From the NCBI RefSeq assembly GCF_000219625.1, contig NC_018206.1, positions 434,001-498,000 of the forward strand: DNA of 64,000 nt, given 5' to 3'. Below the pieces are notes generated by a model. That model made no database searches and was not told the DNA's origin. It saw only the letters and a list, made by a program, of their open reading frames with translations. Position 1 is the first letter of the stretch. Every line of letters starts with the position of its first letter. Position numbers and translations under genes: made by a program. Positions 1 to 9,331 of the stretch are shown in pieces. The DNA comes from Zymoseptoria tritici IPO323. Lineage: Eukaryota > Ascomycota > Dothideomycetes > Mycosphaerellales > Mycosphaerellaceae.

Positions 1-52
1 GCGCGGGAGTGTACGCACGGGAAGTAGTCTGCACAATGGGAGCAGTGAGCAC

Positions 53-1462
53 ATGAGCAAAGTGTCGTATGCCAGCAGTAACGCGATTCCTATTGGGATC
101 CCGCAGTTCTATCTCGACGGCGAAGCGCCTCCGCGGATGGGGCGTCCAGATCTTGCATCATCTTCGGAGAATTCTCTGGTGGAGGCTCCGAAGCAGGCTT
201 TTCCTGAGCCAAAGGCACCGCCAACGACGAGGCCTACACGAGATGAACCACCGCGAAGACCTCAAGATGATGCACGCCCGCGACCTTCTCGAGATGATGC
301 AACTCCACGACCTGCTCGAGATGATGCAACGCCACGACCGTCACGAGGCGATGCACCTCGCCGGCCATCCCGAGATGATGCACCGCGACGACCTTCCCGA
401 GACGACATTCCACGCAGACCTGCTCGAGAAGATGAGCCACGTCAAGAAGTAGGCACCGCTCGAAAGACTAGCATCGACAAGAGGAGCAGACCTGTCCTGA
501 CAGACGTCAGGAGCTCTGACAAGCTTCGAAGCGCCAGCGGCGAAATGCAAAGACCGCATCGCCGTACCGAGTCTGGGCGAGAGCTTGCAGACATTCAACG
601 CTCTCGCGCCATTGCACAACAGCAACTCGAAGGACAACCCGTTGCCGGAGCAGAAGACGTACCCACCGAAGAGGTCGTCAAAACTGAACCCCATGCCATC
701 ACAGCTTCACCTCCAGACGAGGAACCGATCCCTCTAACTCGCATGTCGTCCACCGCTCCTCCTCATCCGACATCACCACCCGCCAAAGACACAGAAATCG
801 ACCCACGAATTACCTCCATCCTCCGCTCCTTTTCCAACGCCGGCGCCCGATCCCCACCGCCTCAACCTCCTCCAACCCCACCCGAAGCCGACCTCAAAAC
901 TCCCACACCGGGCTACTCCTCCCTCTCCGACCGCCGCAACACCAAATCCCGACCTCCCAACCTCGACGTCGAAGCCGTCCACAAGGCCGAAGCTCGCGGC
1001 TCGCTCTCCTCCCTCCCCGAATTGATTCGTCGTGCGACACGACTGGCTAGTAACCTCGACCGCGGTAAGACGGCGAGTCGCCTGGGAATCGGATGGATGC
1101 TGGATCCGGCGAATGGCGGTGGTGGCGCGTATGCCGTGGGCGACTTGAAGGATGAGAAAACTTCGGATGTGAAACGGCCGACGAGTTTGGGGGATAAATT
1201 GAAGCGATTTTCGAGGTTTTCGAATTGGGATGGTTTGGCGGGTGGGGAGGAGGGGGAGAGTGGTGAGGATAATGGGACGGGGCATGGGGTTGATGGGAGT
1301 CGGAGTGCGAGGAGTCGGGGGAGGGGAAGGGGGAGGATTTGTGGGATGCCGATGTGGGTTTTTGTGGTGTTGTTGTTGTTGCTTGTTGTGCTGGTTGCTG
1401 CGGCGGTGGTGGTGCCGATTATGTTGATTGTTGTTAGGCCTGGGGAGACGACGGCGGGGTGA
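53..1462 (+). CDS. Pro/Arg-rich protein with C-terminal membrane anchor, function unknown
   Basis: The 469-residue reading frame is mostly low-complexity and predicted disordered. Residues about 63-130 are a run of short Arg-Pro-x-Arg-Asp-Asp repeats, followed by Ser/Pro-rich sequence. A more ordered stretch around residues 320-400 contains an SRLGIGWML motif. A basic RGRGRGR patch then precedes one hydrophobic helix (about residues 438-465). This is the layout of a tail- or signal-anchored protein with a long cytoplasmic head. I recall fungal proteins with a similar Cys-Gly-Met-Pro plus helix region that continue into a Cys-rich extracellular tail; this one stops 6 residues after the helix, so it may be a short form. 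An ATG at 36 opens only a 6-codon upstream frame, and earlier exons could lie outside the window. No enzymatic motif is seen. Confidence 0.6.
   Translation: MSKVSYASSNAIPIGIPQFYLDGEAPPRMGRPDLASSSENSLVEAPKQAFPEPKAPPTTRPTRDEPPRRPQDDARPRPSRDDATPRPARDDATPRPSRGDAPRRPSRDDAPRRPSRDDIPRRPAREDEPRQEVGTARKTSIDKRSRPVLTDVRSSDKLRSASGEMQRPHRRTESGRELADIQRSRAIAQQQLEGQPVAGAEDVPTEEVVKTEPHAITASPPDEEPIPLTRMSSTAPPHPTSPPAKDTEIDPRITSILRSFSNAGARSPPPQPPPTPPEADLKTPTPGYSSLSDRRNTKSRPPNLDVEAVHKAEARGSLSSLPELIRRATRLASNLDRGKTASRLGIGWMLDPANGGGGAYAVGDLKDEKTSDVKRPTSLGDKLKRFSRFSNWDGLAGGEEGESGEDNGTGHGVDGSRSARSRGRGRGRICGMPMWVFVVLLLLLVVLVAAAVVVPIMLIVVRPGETTAG
243..435 (+). repeat. Tandem short repeats coding for Arg-Pro-Asp-rich units
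   Basis: About seven imperfect copies of a 24-30 bp unit (CGACC-TC-CGAGATGATGC type) encode alternating RPSRDD, RPARDD and RRPSRDD blocks. The units stay in frame, so copy number could vary without breaking the protein. Confidence 0.7.
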
Positions 1463-2589
1463 GGGGAGATGATGCGGGCCTCGATTGGGCGGGCGCCAAG
1501 TTCTATGATGCCATGCAGTGGTGGGAAAGAAGAGGATGGATTGCGCGTTGGCTTGGCGAGGACGATGGCGCTTTGGACGTTAGAGACGAGTCAAGATCTG
1601 GGTCTGGCCATGAGGGCGGGAGAGGCCCTTGACGATATGAAGAGAAGAGTTCGGCGGTGCAATTGGTCGTGGGAATACAGCCGCGACTTTGACGCGTTGA
1701 CGATACAGGATGGATAAAAGACGGAAAACGCAGGAAAGCGTCATGTGATCTGTCTGATTCACCTTTGTCTGAATGTGATGGATGTTGCGTGTCTTTGGAC
1801 TGCGGAAGGATTCGATGGACATGAACGACCTTGCTGGGCATGGGACGATACACGACGGGAGTTCTCGCTGGACTTTCGCGCGGATAGTGAAATGGAGGGA
1901 GGGGGTTTCACTTGCAAATGAGCATAACTGCATGATGTCGACGACGCATTTTTCTTGCTTGATTGCTTGATTGGACGATGATGATGGGATCGATGGATCT
2001 GTATACCTTAGATTTCGGAGCTTACCCCTTTTGGGAGTGAGAAGGTAGAAGATGCAGACTTTTCATGGGCTCACTCATATGCTAAGGTACTTTACTTGAC
2101 TTGCAAGTTGCAAGGACGGCTTGGGGGAGTTGAGATTCGAGGGCTCACTTCTTCCTTCTTGCTGGGCTCCCTCAGCTCCTCCTCACTCGGCAGTGCCGAT
2201 GAAGACTGCTGCCCGTAGCAACCTCGACTTGCTCGTTCTTCCCTTTGAATGTGCGCCGGTCGTGGTGGACCGTTGTTGTGGACGGACCGTTGTCAGGCAG
2301 GCAGCGACCATGTGGGATGTGACTGGACTTCACTTCTTCCACTCTTTTTTGCATGAGGTGCTCCAGAAATCAACAATCAGCAAAGATACGGTATATTTCG
2401 AAGCATTTTCGCAAGTTCGAAACAGCAAGCATACCACGAACAGCGATACGATACAAATACATTCGAATAGCAGTCACGCATTCAGCGCAAGCAGAGATAT
2501 CGAAAAGCACGGATATTCGTCGAGCGATGCATGACTTGTTGTGGAATTCCTCGTCTTTCTTTTTCGGTGGAAAGCAGGGGGGAGGGGAG
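1463..2589. other. Intergenic, 1.1 kb
   Basis: 3' flank of the membrane-anchored protein and 5' flank of the next gene. No reading frame with a recognisable motif, no tRNA and no convincing repeat was found. Confidence 0.5.
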
Positions 2590-4234
2590 ATGAAGACTTG
2601 CAATAAGGAGAATCAGGCGCCTGGTGAGTGAGATCGAGTCGCTTGTGCTTGCAGTCGTATGATGTTGTGGATGTGAGGTGGCTGATTGAATCGCAGCGGT
2701 GGAGATATCAGCTTTCATCGACAGCAACAACAGGAGCATCACTTACCCCGTCCTCCCTGCGCTCGAGCCTACAGCGACCACGACGACGACGACAGCGAAT
2801 GTTCCCAAGCCGTCCATGCCAGATAGAGCTCTGAAGCGAAGACATCACCCTTCTGCACCATCCACAACCTCCACAGCTCCGACCGCCGCATCACCCACCA
2901 CCACCACCACCATCCCAAACCGGCCCCCCAATGCTCAACCAAGAGAACCCCTCTTCCTCCCCCGCAACCACCACAGTCACAGCCACAGCACCGACATCGA
3001 GATCCTGCAATCCGCCGGCCGCCAAGCCTGTCTCAAACGAGGCCACCTCATCCCCGCAACGACGCCGTGTAATGTTGGAAGACCGAGAGTCAAGTTGGGG
3101 TTTTTGACGGAGAGTCCGGCGAGGAAGGGGTGGAGGGATGGTGTTAGACGAGTCTTTGGCGGGAGGAGGGAAGAAGATGGTTTCGGAAATGGGTCGAGGG
3201 ATGGGAGCGGGAGTGGAACTGTAAGAAGCCTAGGTGGAGGAAGGGTGGAGAAGGGGGATGAGGTTGAGGATGATGAGTTTGAGGATGCGGTTGTTGTTTT
3301 GGGTGGAGATGAGGGCTCGAGCCGGAAGAGTGACACTCGGCCGAGTTCGACTTCGACGTCTGTATCCGAGGAGGAAGGGGGAAGGGCAGTCCAGACCGCG
3401 AAGGTCGTTCGTCCGAGCGGGGGCGTTATGAATCCCGGACGGACCTCGCCTGGGGTTGCGCGGCTTCCGCTGTCCAGGCAGAATGTCGCCATGCTCGACG
3501 CTGCGCCGCCGCCGACGAGTATCGCACAGTCGCCGCGCTTCAGTCCTGGTCCTGTCTCAAGAGTGCGTGGCAGCAGTCGCTTCGCCCCACGACCAGGAAA
3601 TGCCAACACATCCGCCGGTCCCTCTGCCTCCAACTCGAGATCGAGATACGACACATCCGCCGCCGCTGGTAGCTTCTCACCCTCCCGAATGTTCGACGCT
3701 CCTCCCAGGCGGAACCCGGCGAGATTGACCAACGCGAAGGAGAAGCAGGCTTCTAAGCTGTCGGAAGTGCATGTGCCGAGGGGATCGGTGGTTTCGGCAT
3801 TTTCCAAGTCTTCTGAGGAGGAGGAGACGGATTCTTCGACGCCGGCTTGGACTGATGATGAGATTTTCTTGCGGCGGTTTGAGAGTTCGAGGGATTCGAG
3901 ACTGGCGGGTAAGAGTGTTCGCAACGATCGGCGCACGATGGCGAAGGAGAGTACCAGCTCCGGGAAGGTGGGAGAGAAGGTCGTCGGTTCGAGTGGAACT
4001 CCAGTCAATGGTCTCATCGTGGTGGGCGAACCAAAGGATGCAGAGTTCAAGACGATCATGTCCACGGACGGACTGACGTTGGAGATGGGCTCGGTGGCTG
4101 TCAGGAGTAAGAGGAAGCAGAGGGGTAAGAAGGTTCGTACTGGGGTAAAACCTGGTGGGATGCAGGATGATGCTCCTCGGATGGCGGCGAAGAGGACGTT
4201 AGAGGGACTTGAATTGAATCAGGGCGCAGAGTGA
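2590..4234 (+). CDS. Hypothetical disordered protein (2 exons)
   Basis: Model: exon 1 2590-2623, exon 2 2697-4234, giving 523 residues. The 5' exon starts at an ATG encoding MKTCNKENQAP and ends G|GTGAGT. The intron has a CTGAT branch-like site and ends CGCAG, and the join keeps frame (codon G|CG). The protein is rich in Ser, Thr, Pro and charged residues. It has a poly-Thr stretch near residue 35, acidic EVEDDEFEDAV and SSEEEETDSS clusters, and a Lys/Arg-rich C-terminal KRKQRGKKVRTG motif that could be a nuclear signal. No folded domain is recognised. A long antisense frame (2977-4065) is a by-product of biased composition. The start is supported by splice phase only. Confidence 0.6.
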
Positions 4235-4745
4235 TTGTAATTGTTCGCGGTTGGGTAGCACTAGGCCTTCTATAAGACGGTACATATTGAGTCTCAAGTG
4301 TGCTGATGGCGTTGACTGCGGCGTTTCTTGATGGCATTCGAGCAGCATTCTGAGCAAGGCCTTGCTATCTTTCTAGAGTCCAGGTGGAGAGTCCAGGTGG
4401 AATAATCCCTGCTTTGCGGAAGCTTCAGCGTCGGCAAGGGCGGCCAGTGTACACTGTCGGCCGCCATTGCTCTGGTCTCTCGCGTCGGTGCTCGTGTGTC
4501 TTGTACTTCGATTAAGCTGGGGCACGATGTAATCAGGAACAGGAGAGCACGGCCTTGATCTGAGAGCTGTTGAGGACAGTGCGCGAGGTGAGGATGCATG
4601 ACATCCAGCAACTGTGGTTCGACCTGTGGTGCAGATCGGAGGGAGGTCCAGTGCACGGCTCGATGAGCTCTTTCGCATTCGTTTTCCACTCTATCTCCAC
4701 TCCACTCAAAAGGTAGCTCGTTTGACGGCTGGCGGCCTTGTGGTC
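4235..4745. other. Intergenic between convergent genes
   Basis: No feature is supported here. Minus-strand frames in this interval lack motifs and are interrupted. Confidence 0.5.
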
Positions 4746-5471
4746 TTACTGTGTACAATCAGCGACTAGACGTGGGTAGTTGCGGCGATCAGCGTACTTC
4801 CGAGCGACCTGGCTAGCCGGCTGCTTGGATGTGAGAGCTGCGAGATGTGCCATCTTGAGCTCGGCTTTGATGTCGGATAATTGCTGCGAAACAGCTTTGC
4901 GGAATGTGGTCTCTAGGTCTGGTGCACCACTGCGAGGTATCAGCGACCATAAAGCTAGCATTAAGCATGAAGTAGCTCACTCGGGCAATGCGTCCTTCGC
5001 GACCTCTTTCAGTGTGGCCATGGCGAGCGCAGCCTTTTCGACTCTTTTTCCGATTTCGTCGCTGCTCAAAGCATACCTCGCACGATGCCAGAGCTTCTGG
5101 CGCGTCGATTTCGGGCCGTACAGCACATCTGGCGGTAGCACCATCTTCATGGCGTCCCTGAAAGCCCCTTCCGTCCGCTTCAATGCAGTCTCTACACGAT
5201 CTCTAAGCGGTCCATCGAGTTCTCTCAATTGAGTCTGTCGTCTCGCAAGCTTGTCGAATAGGTACTGTCCCTCGTCACCTAGCGTTCGAAGCTCGTCCAG
5301 CTTTTCCATCATACCCTGCGGGGCGTCCTTGATTAACTTCAGGTAAAGTTGAAAACTGATGACGATCGCTGCCACAAAGGTCAAGGTGCCAATAATATTC
5401 GCCGTTATCGACAAAGGGCTGTCGTTGCAGTGTAGCACATCTTGACAAGATGTACAAGCGGGTGCACTCAT
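4746..5471 (-). CDS. Small single-membrane-segment protein, function unknown (2 exons)
   Basis: Model: exon 1 5471-4981, exon 2 4929-4746, giving 224 residues. The intron (4980-4930, 51 nt) has a GTGAGC donor and a CGCAG acceptor, and joins codon GA|T. The N-terminus holds a CTSCQDVLHC cluster, then one hydrophobic segment (about residues 20-42). The rest is long charged amphipathic helix (EKLDELRTLGDEGQ, RRQTQLRELDG and others), likely coiled coil facing the cytosol. This resembles an uncharacterised fungal membrane-anchored coiled-coil protein. The frame stays open upstream to 5924, but the ATG at 5471 is chosen because the upstream sequence is low in coding character. No function can be assigned. 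Confidence 0.6.
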
Positions 5472-6380
5472 GATTCGGCGTGGGCAAGCGGATTGTTCTT
5501 TGAGGTATGCAAGCAGTGCTTGCGATGCGATCCGAGGGTAGATATTGTATCTCCGAGGAGACCGCGCGTGCGTGATCAAGGCGGGGGAGTAAAGGGTAAT
5601 GAAAGACATAGCAGGATGAAGCGACGGAGAGATTGGACGAAGAGCGTCGTGCGGCTGAGTGGTGGGGTATAGCATAACCGAGTGAAGCTGCATGAGGAAG
5701 GCTGCAAGACAGACGAAACTGCTGTGGAAGCGAAGGACGAAGGTTTCGGATCTGCAGTCGAGAGGAGTGGCAATGAATACTGGTAGTTGGTGCTTCGGCC
5801 ATATGTCTTGAATGAAGAGTATGGCGTCGAGACCGATGGCCCGGAGGTTGTCCAATATGGAACGTCTACAGCTCGATTGCGGCTGCAGAGGGAAGACAAT
5901 CGTTGGGTATCCAGATGTGCGCAAAGGTACCCCGGGCTTGTCAAAGGATGATCGAAATAGTCGTGTGCAAGTATGCTGTGCATGTCGACAGCGATGCCGA
6001 ATTCCATATCAACTGGCCCGACAGCCATCTCGCACCCTAGCTCGAGGTTCTCCTGCAATCTTCACTCTTCGAAGATCATCTTTCGGCCTGCTTTGCGTCT
6101 ATGAAGCTAGGTGGACTCTGAAGTGGTCATTGGAGCGGCGTGCGAAGGACGGTTTTGCTGATTCGCAAAAAGCGCTTGATGGAGAATATTGATGTGCTGT
6201 GCCATTTGATCCTCTGCATCGTGTTGCCCGCGCGGCGTATTCGGCAGCGAGAATACTTCTGCCCGGCCGCGATCACTCCTGCATCCATGGGAGACCACAA
6301 TGAACACACGACGGTCTTCAAAGCGACATCTCGCATTGAGCAATACTGATTCGTAAACATACGATTTTGACAAGCCCTCA
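5472..6380. other. Intergenic, 0.9 kb
   Basis: Several overlapping open frames on both strands but none with motifs or splice-consistent extension. Probably the upstream region of the membrane protein and the 3' flank of the Myb-repeat gene. Confidence 0.45.
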
Positions 6381-7676
6381 TTAGTTTTCTCTGCGGCTCA
6401 ACTCTCGATGGCGTAAAGTTTCAAGTCGCCTGCTCACGGCCTTCTGGGTGCGATTCGGAAGCAGCGCAGCAATAGTCATGAGTGACGAGCCCTTCGCCAA
6501 ACCTTGCAATACCACTTGATCTTCTTCGCGGGTCCATGGCGATGCGCCCGCTTTATGAATATAGCCCGTACGCTTAGTATGACGACCTTGGTACCAACGG
6601 TGTCGAACGGCGGGCGAAGTCCGACCGGGGAAAAGCGTCGCCACTTCAAGCTCAGATGGAAGGCTGGACGGGTTTTGTTCCATGCGCAGATCTAGACGTT
6701 GGATCTCCTCGGCACTCCACGGCAACGTAGGCTTTCGTTTGCGCCTGAACCCCAATCTGTCCGCCGCCGCTTGCAGGCTCGCCATGCTCCTTTCAGGCAT
6801 GAGCGCGCAAATTTCAGGCCACGGGAGGTTTTCCTTCACGAGCACTCTATAAAGCTCCGCCTTATCATGCTCGGTCCAGAGACGTCTTGTCATTGTGCCT
6901 TTCGTGAAAAGCACCTTCAAACGTGCTGCGACCGATGTGTATGAGCGCGGACGTGGAAGTGCAGACACGATGTCCGTGATTGGAACCCCACGCGCGTGCA
7001 GTTCCGACATTTGCTGGTCCTCCGCAGCTGTAAATCGCCGCGGATTCATCGGTATTTGCGGATCCGACTTTCGCATGGAGCAAAGCTTGTGATTGACTGC
7101 GTGAAGCGTCCGGCCCAAGGACGATGCTGCGGACTCATCGGAGTGACCATCATTTATCTGCACAAGCAAACTCTCCTCTTCCTTCTTGGTCCATGTGGTA
7201 GTGTTACGTCTCGGAGCTGTTTCCGTAAGTTTCCTCAGACGACGCATTCTTCCTTTGGCCACTTCAGAAGGAACTCCCAAAGCCGCTCCGATAGAACTGT
7301 ACAAGGCCCCGGCCTTATACTGAGCAAGGGCCTTTTCTGCCTCGAGATCCGTCCAGCGTGCGTACTTCCTTGGTGGACCGGGCTTTCGGAGAAAATAGAG
7401 TTTGGCGCTCACGGCTTCAGCAGTGCGTCCGAGAAGCAAGGCCACCGACTGGCATGATTCGCCGGCCCCACGCCGTGCGACTGCCGTGTCTACTTCCTGC
7501 TGCGTCCACGGCCGTTTTGCGACGCCGGAGGACTTGCAGCGCCGGAAGACCTGATTTTTGGCGTTCGCTAGCCCTGAGTCTTCGGAACATTGGAGGATTG
7601 ATCGAGGCGTGCAAGAAAGGCTCGTCCGATTGAAGCAGCGAACTCGCCACGGAAACAGGCGATTCGACCAGATCAT
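6381..7676 (-). CDS. Protein with seven tandem Myb/SANT-like repeats
   Basis: The uninterrupted frame gives 431 residues from the first in-frame ATG (7676). After about 55 N-terminal residues of unclear nature it consists almost wholly of SANT/Myb-type helical repeats of 45-55 residues. They begin PWTQQE, RWTDLE, TWTKKE, RFTAAE, LWTEHD, PWSAEE and PWTREE. Each carries the starting Trp/Phe, an acidic helix 1 and a ...LPxRTxxAVxxRL-type third helix. The Trp and Arg/Lys pattern fits DNA binding, so it is probably a nuclear DNA-binding protein. Typical fungal Myb regulators carry one to three repeats. No effector domain is visible. The N-terminal 50 residues may instead be 5' leader. A retrotransposon sits about 250 bp upstream of its start. 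Confidence 0.75.
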   Translation of the reverse strand: MIWSNRLFPWRVRCFNRTSLSCTPRSILQCSEDSGLANAKNQVFRRCKSSGVAKRPWTQQEVDTAVARRGAGESCQSVALLLGRTAEAVSAKLYFLRKPGPPRKYARWTDLEAEKALAQYKAGALYSSIGAALGVPSEVAKGRMRRLRKLTETAPRRNTTTWTKKEEESLLVQINDGHSDESAASSLGRTLHAVNHKLCSMRKSDPQIPMNPRRFTAAEDQQMSELHARGVPITDIVSALPRPRSYTSVAARLKVLFTKGTMTRRLWTEHDKAELYRVLVKENLPWPEICALMPERSMASLQAAADRLGFRRKRKPTLPWSAEEIQRLDLRMEQNPSSLPSELEVATLFPGRTSPAVRHRWYQGRHTKRTGYIHKAGASPWTREEDQVVLQGLAKGSSLMTIAALLPNRTQKAVSRRLETLRHRELSRREN

Positions 7677-7924
7677 TGCTCCTGGCCAGGGTTGCGAATA
7701 CCAGAAGACACGGCCGGATCTGAAGCTGCACAAGTCTTCATGTCGCCACAGTTCCGGTACGCGTCTGGGAAATCGTGGAAACGATTAGTATTGTGGTGGT
7801 TTGAGAGCGAATGCGTGATGTTTGAGGGCGAAAAGCGACATCTGCTCTGCTCTGTCGCGTGAAGTCGCGTGCGGATAATTGTCGGCCGATCCCAGCTGAA
7901 TCAGCCGATATCCTTGTCGACCCG

Positions 7925-7929
7925 TGGAC
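7925..7929. repeat. Target-site duplication, left copy (TGGAC)
   Basis: TGGAC lies immediately outside the LTR at this end and again at 14306-14310. A perfect 5-bp duplication is what a copia-type integrase makes. Confidence 0.95.
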
Positions 7930-8110
7930 TGTTGTGATTGGGCTCAAGCTGAGTGGAAGAAGACCTCTGATTGGTAGGTATATATTGTCATGCAGAGAGA
8001 ATCTCAAGTGTGAGATTCTCACTTCAGCTATCTGTGTGTGGGAATGCCTTGGCACTAGTCACGTGCACTCACGTGCACTTTACTGATGGTCAGTCTGATA
8101 ATCCACAACA
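7930..8110 (-). repeat. 3' LTR (left end in window)
   Basis: 181 bp, bounded by the inverted TGTTGTG/CACAACA. It contains a TATATAT core, a perfect 10-bp palindrome arm pair (7997-8006 and 8011-8020, loop AGTG) and a direct duplication of TCACGTGCAC (8059-8068, 8069-8078) that puts two CACGTG boxes side by side. It differs from the other LTR at five positions, all transitions. Confidence 0.95.
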
Positions 8111-8117
8111 CTCCCCT
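8111..8117 (-). promoter_or_regulatory. Polypurine tract of the retrotransposon
   Basis: On the minus strand AGGGGAG directly abuts the 3' LTR, the expected position for priming plus-strand DNA synthesis. Confidence 0.8.
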
Positions 8118-8338
8118 ATCAGTAGCTGCATTATCACGAGCTGTCTGTCACCTGGATATAGCAGGTATTCACCCACCACGTGGCTAATGCTCGGCTTCAG
8201 CTTGTTGAAAAGCATCTTCTTCCATCTTTTTCATTCCTCCACTTTACAATCCACACCTCTTATCCATTTGGCTAATTTATTAGCTAATCTATCATCTATC
8301 CCTTACAGCTGTTAACAACACAATCTACATTACTGGCC

Positions 8339-9055
8339 ATGGCTTCTGGAAGAAGAGTAGCTTTCTCTGTCCCTAGGAAAACCTTCTAGCAAGTCATCGA
8401 TAAAGCAAGAGCTGTTAGCAGTGGAGATCTCCTATGGATCTACAAAGATGGTTCTGTGGCACATTAGACTATGCATCGACTCATTAGAGGAGAGATGAAT
8501 AGACACTACAACAGAGTAAATGTTGGGGCTTGGGGTCCCTTCTCTTTTGTGGCTTGCTTTGATAGGTTTATAGCTGAGCTTAATGAGGATCTCCTTACTA
8601 CAGACCTCATTAACATGGTGATAGAGGAGCTGTACAACCTGAGGGAGTGGGCCTTCCTAGTGGAAAACTACCCTAGTCCAACAACTCCTAATCCTTAGGG
8701 ACTTGTGTTGTGCTATAACTGGACTCCTCTTAGCCAAATGTCAGGCTCTGACAAGGCAGAGATAAAGCAGTAGTTAGTAGCACAGCATCCTGTGTATGTT
8801 CTCCTTAAAATCCCTTCTTCCCTAATGGAAACTGACATTCTCCTAGGCTTTAAGTTAAGATTCTAGGGGAATTGGCTTAGTCTTTTGGTGGTAGTTTCAG
8901 GGGGGCAGGCTGCAGGTTCTGGGACATGCTCTAATGCTTTTGGGTTTTTATGGAAAAGTTTTTCTTCAGCTGGGTGTTTTTCTTATAGTTTCTTAGATGC
9001 TTTTGTAGAGGTGTGTAGTTGCCTCCTTTCCTTTGTACAGATGAGAATAAAATGA
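8339..9055 (+). pseudogene. Antisense reading frame inside the copia element, interrupted only by TAG
   Basis: On the strand opposite gag-pol, an ATG at 8339 opens a frame of 238 codons ending TGA at 9053-9055. It contains five in-frame stops (8387, 8465, 8696, 8771, 8864), all TAG and no TAA or TGA before the end. TAG is what RIP makes from CAG (Gln) or TGG (Trp). The best-looking protein part is residues 45-119, with segments such as MHRLIRGEMNRHYN and NMVIEELYNLREWAFL, which look like soluble helical protein. The last 60 codons are hydrophobic and less convincing. A CT-rich tract and TTACAG lie just upstream (8215-8310), as in fungal promoters. I do not recognise the family. TAG is used as a true stop by host genes here, so a changed genetic code is not the explanation. 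Confidence 0.5.
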
Positions 9056-9186
9056 GTGTTCTAAGTGTTGTGCTTCTCAGTTTTGTGACAAATAAAATGG
9101 TGTGATTCCAGGGAGGGAATCCTTCTCAGGTGGGAATGCAGGTATTAAGGCATAAATTTAAGAGCAATTTCCCTCTTCTCATCAAG

Positions 9187-9257
9187 GGCTGGTTGGTCTA
9201 GTAGTATGATTTCTGACCACAAATCAGAAGGTCACAGGTTTAATTCCTGTATCAGCC
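9187..9257 (+). ncRNA. tRNA-like cloverleaf inside the retrotransposon
   Basis: 71 nt fold as a full cloverleaf: acceptor stem 9187-9193/9251-9257 (7 bp, one G-U), D stem of 3 bp (9196-9198/9208-9210), anticodon stem 9212-9216/9224-9228 (5 bp), variable loop of 5, T stem 9234-9238/9246-9250 (5 bp). The A box TGGTCTAGTAG fits the RNA polymerase III consensus. The B box GGTTTAATTCC differs by one base from GGTTCRANNCC, a CpA-to-TpA change. The anticodon loop CCACAAA puts ACA at positions 34-36 and has C instead of the universal U33. It is therefore a tRNA-derived element or decayed tRNA rather than a working tRNA. Confidence 0.6.
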
Positions 9258-9263
9258 TCTCTC

Positions 9264-9309
9264 ATGTGTCTATGTTAGCTGCCTAATATGGACACATAAG
9301 TATCTTTTT
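9264..9309 (+). terminator. 15-bp hairpin and T5 tract following the tRNA-like sequence
   Basis: Arms 9264-9278 and 9283-9297 pair over 15 bp (two G-U pairs) around a CTGC loop. TTTTT follows at 9305-9309, the usual RNA polymerase III stop. The tRNA-like part, the hairpin and the T tract would form one transcript of about 120 nt. Confidence 0.5.
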
Positions 9310-9331
9310 GCTGGATTCATAGATCTATACA

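Noticed and set aside
2977..4065. 362-codon minus-strand frame opposite the 2.6-4.2 kb gene
   Set aside because: Ser/Pro-rich mirror of low-complexity coding sequence, no start or splice support.
8339..9055. Idea that TAG is read as an amino acid in this genome
   Set aside because: Host genes in the window end in TAG (for example GH53 and the knottin-like gene), so TAG is a normal stop.
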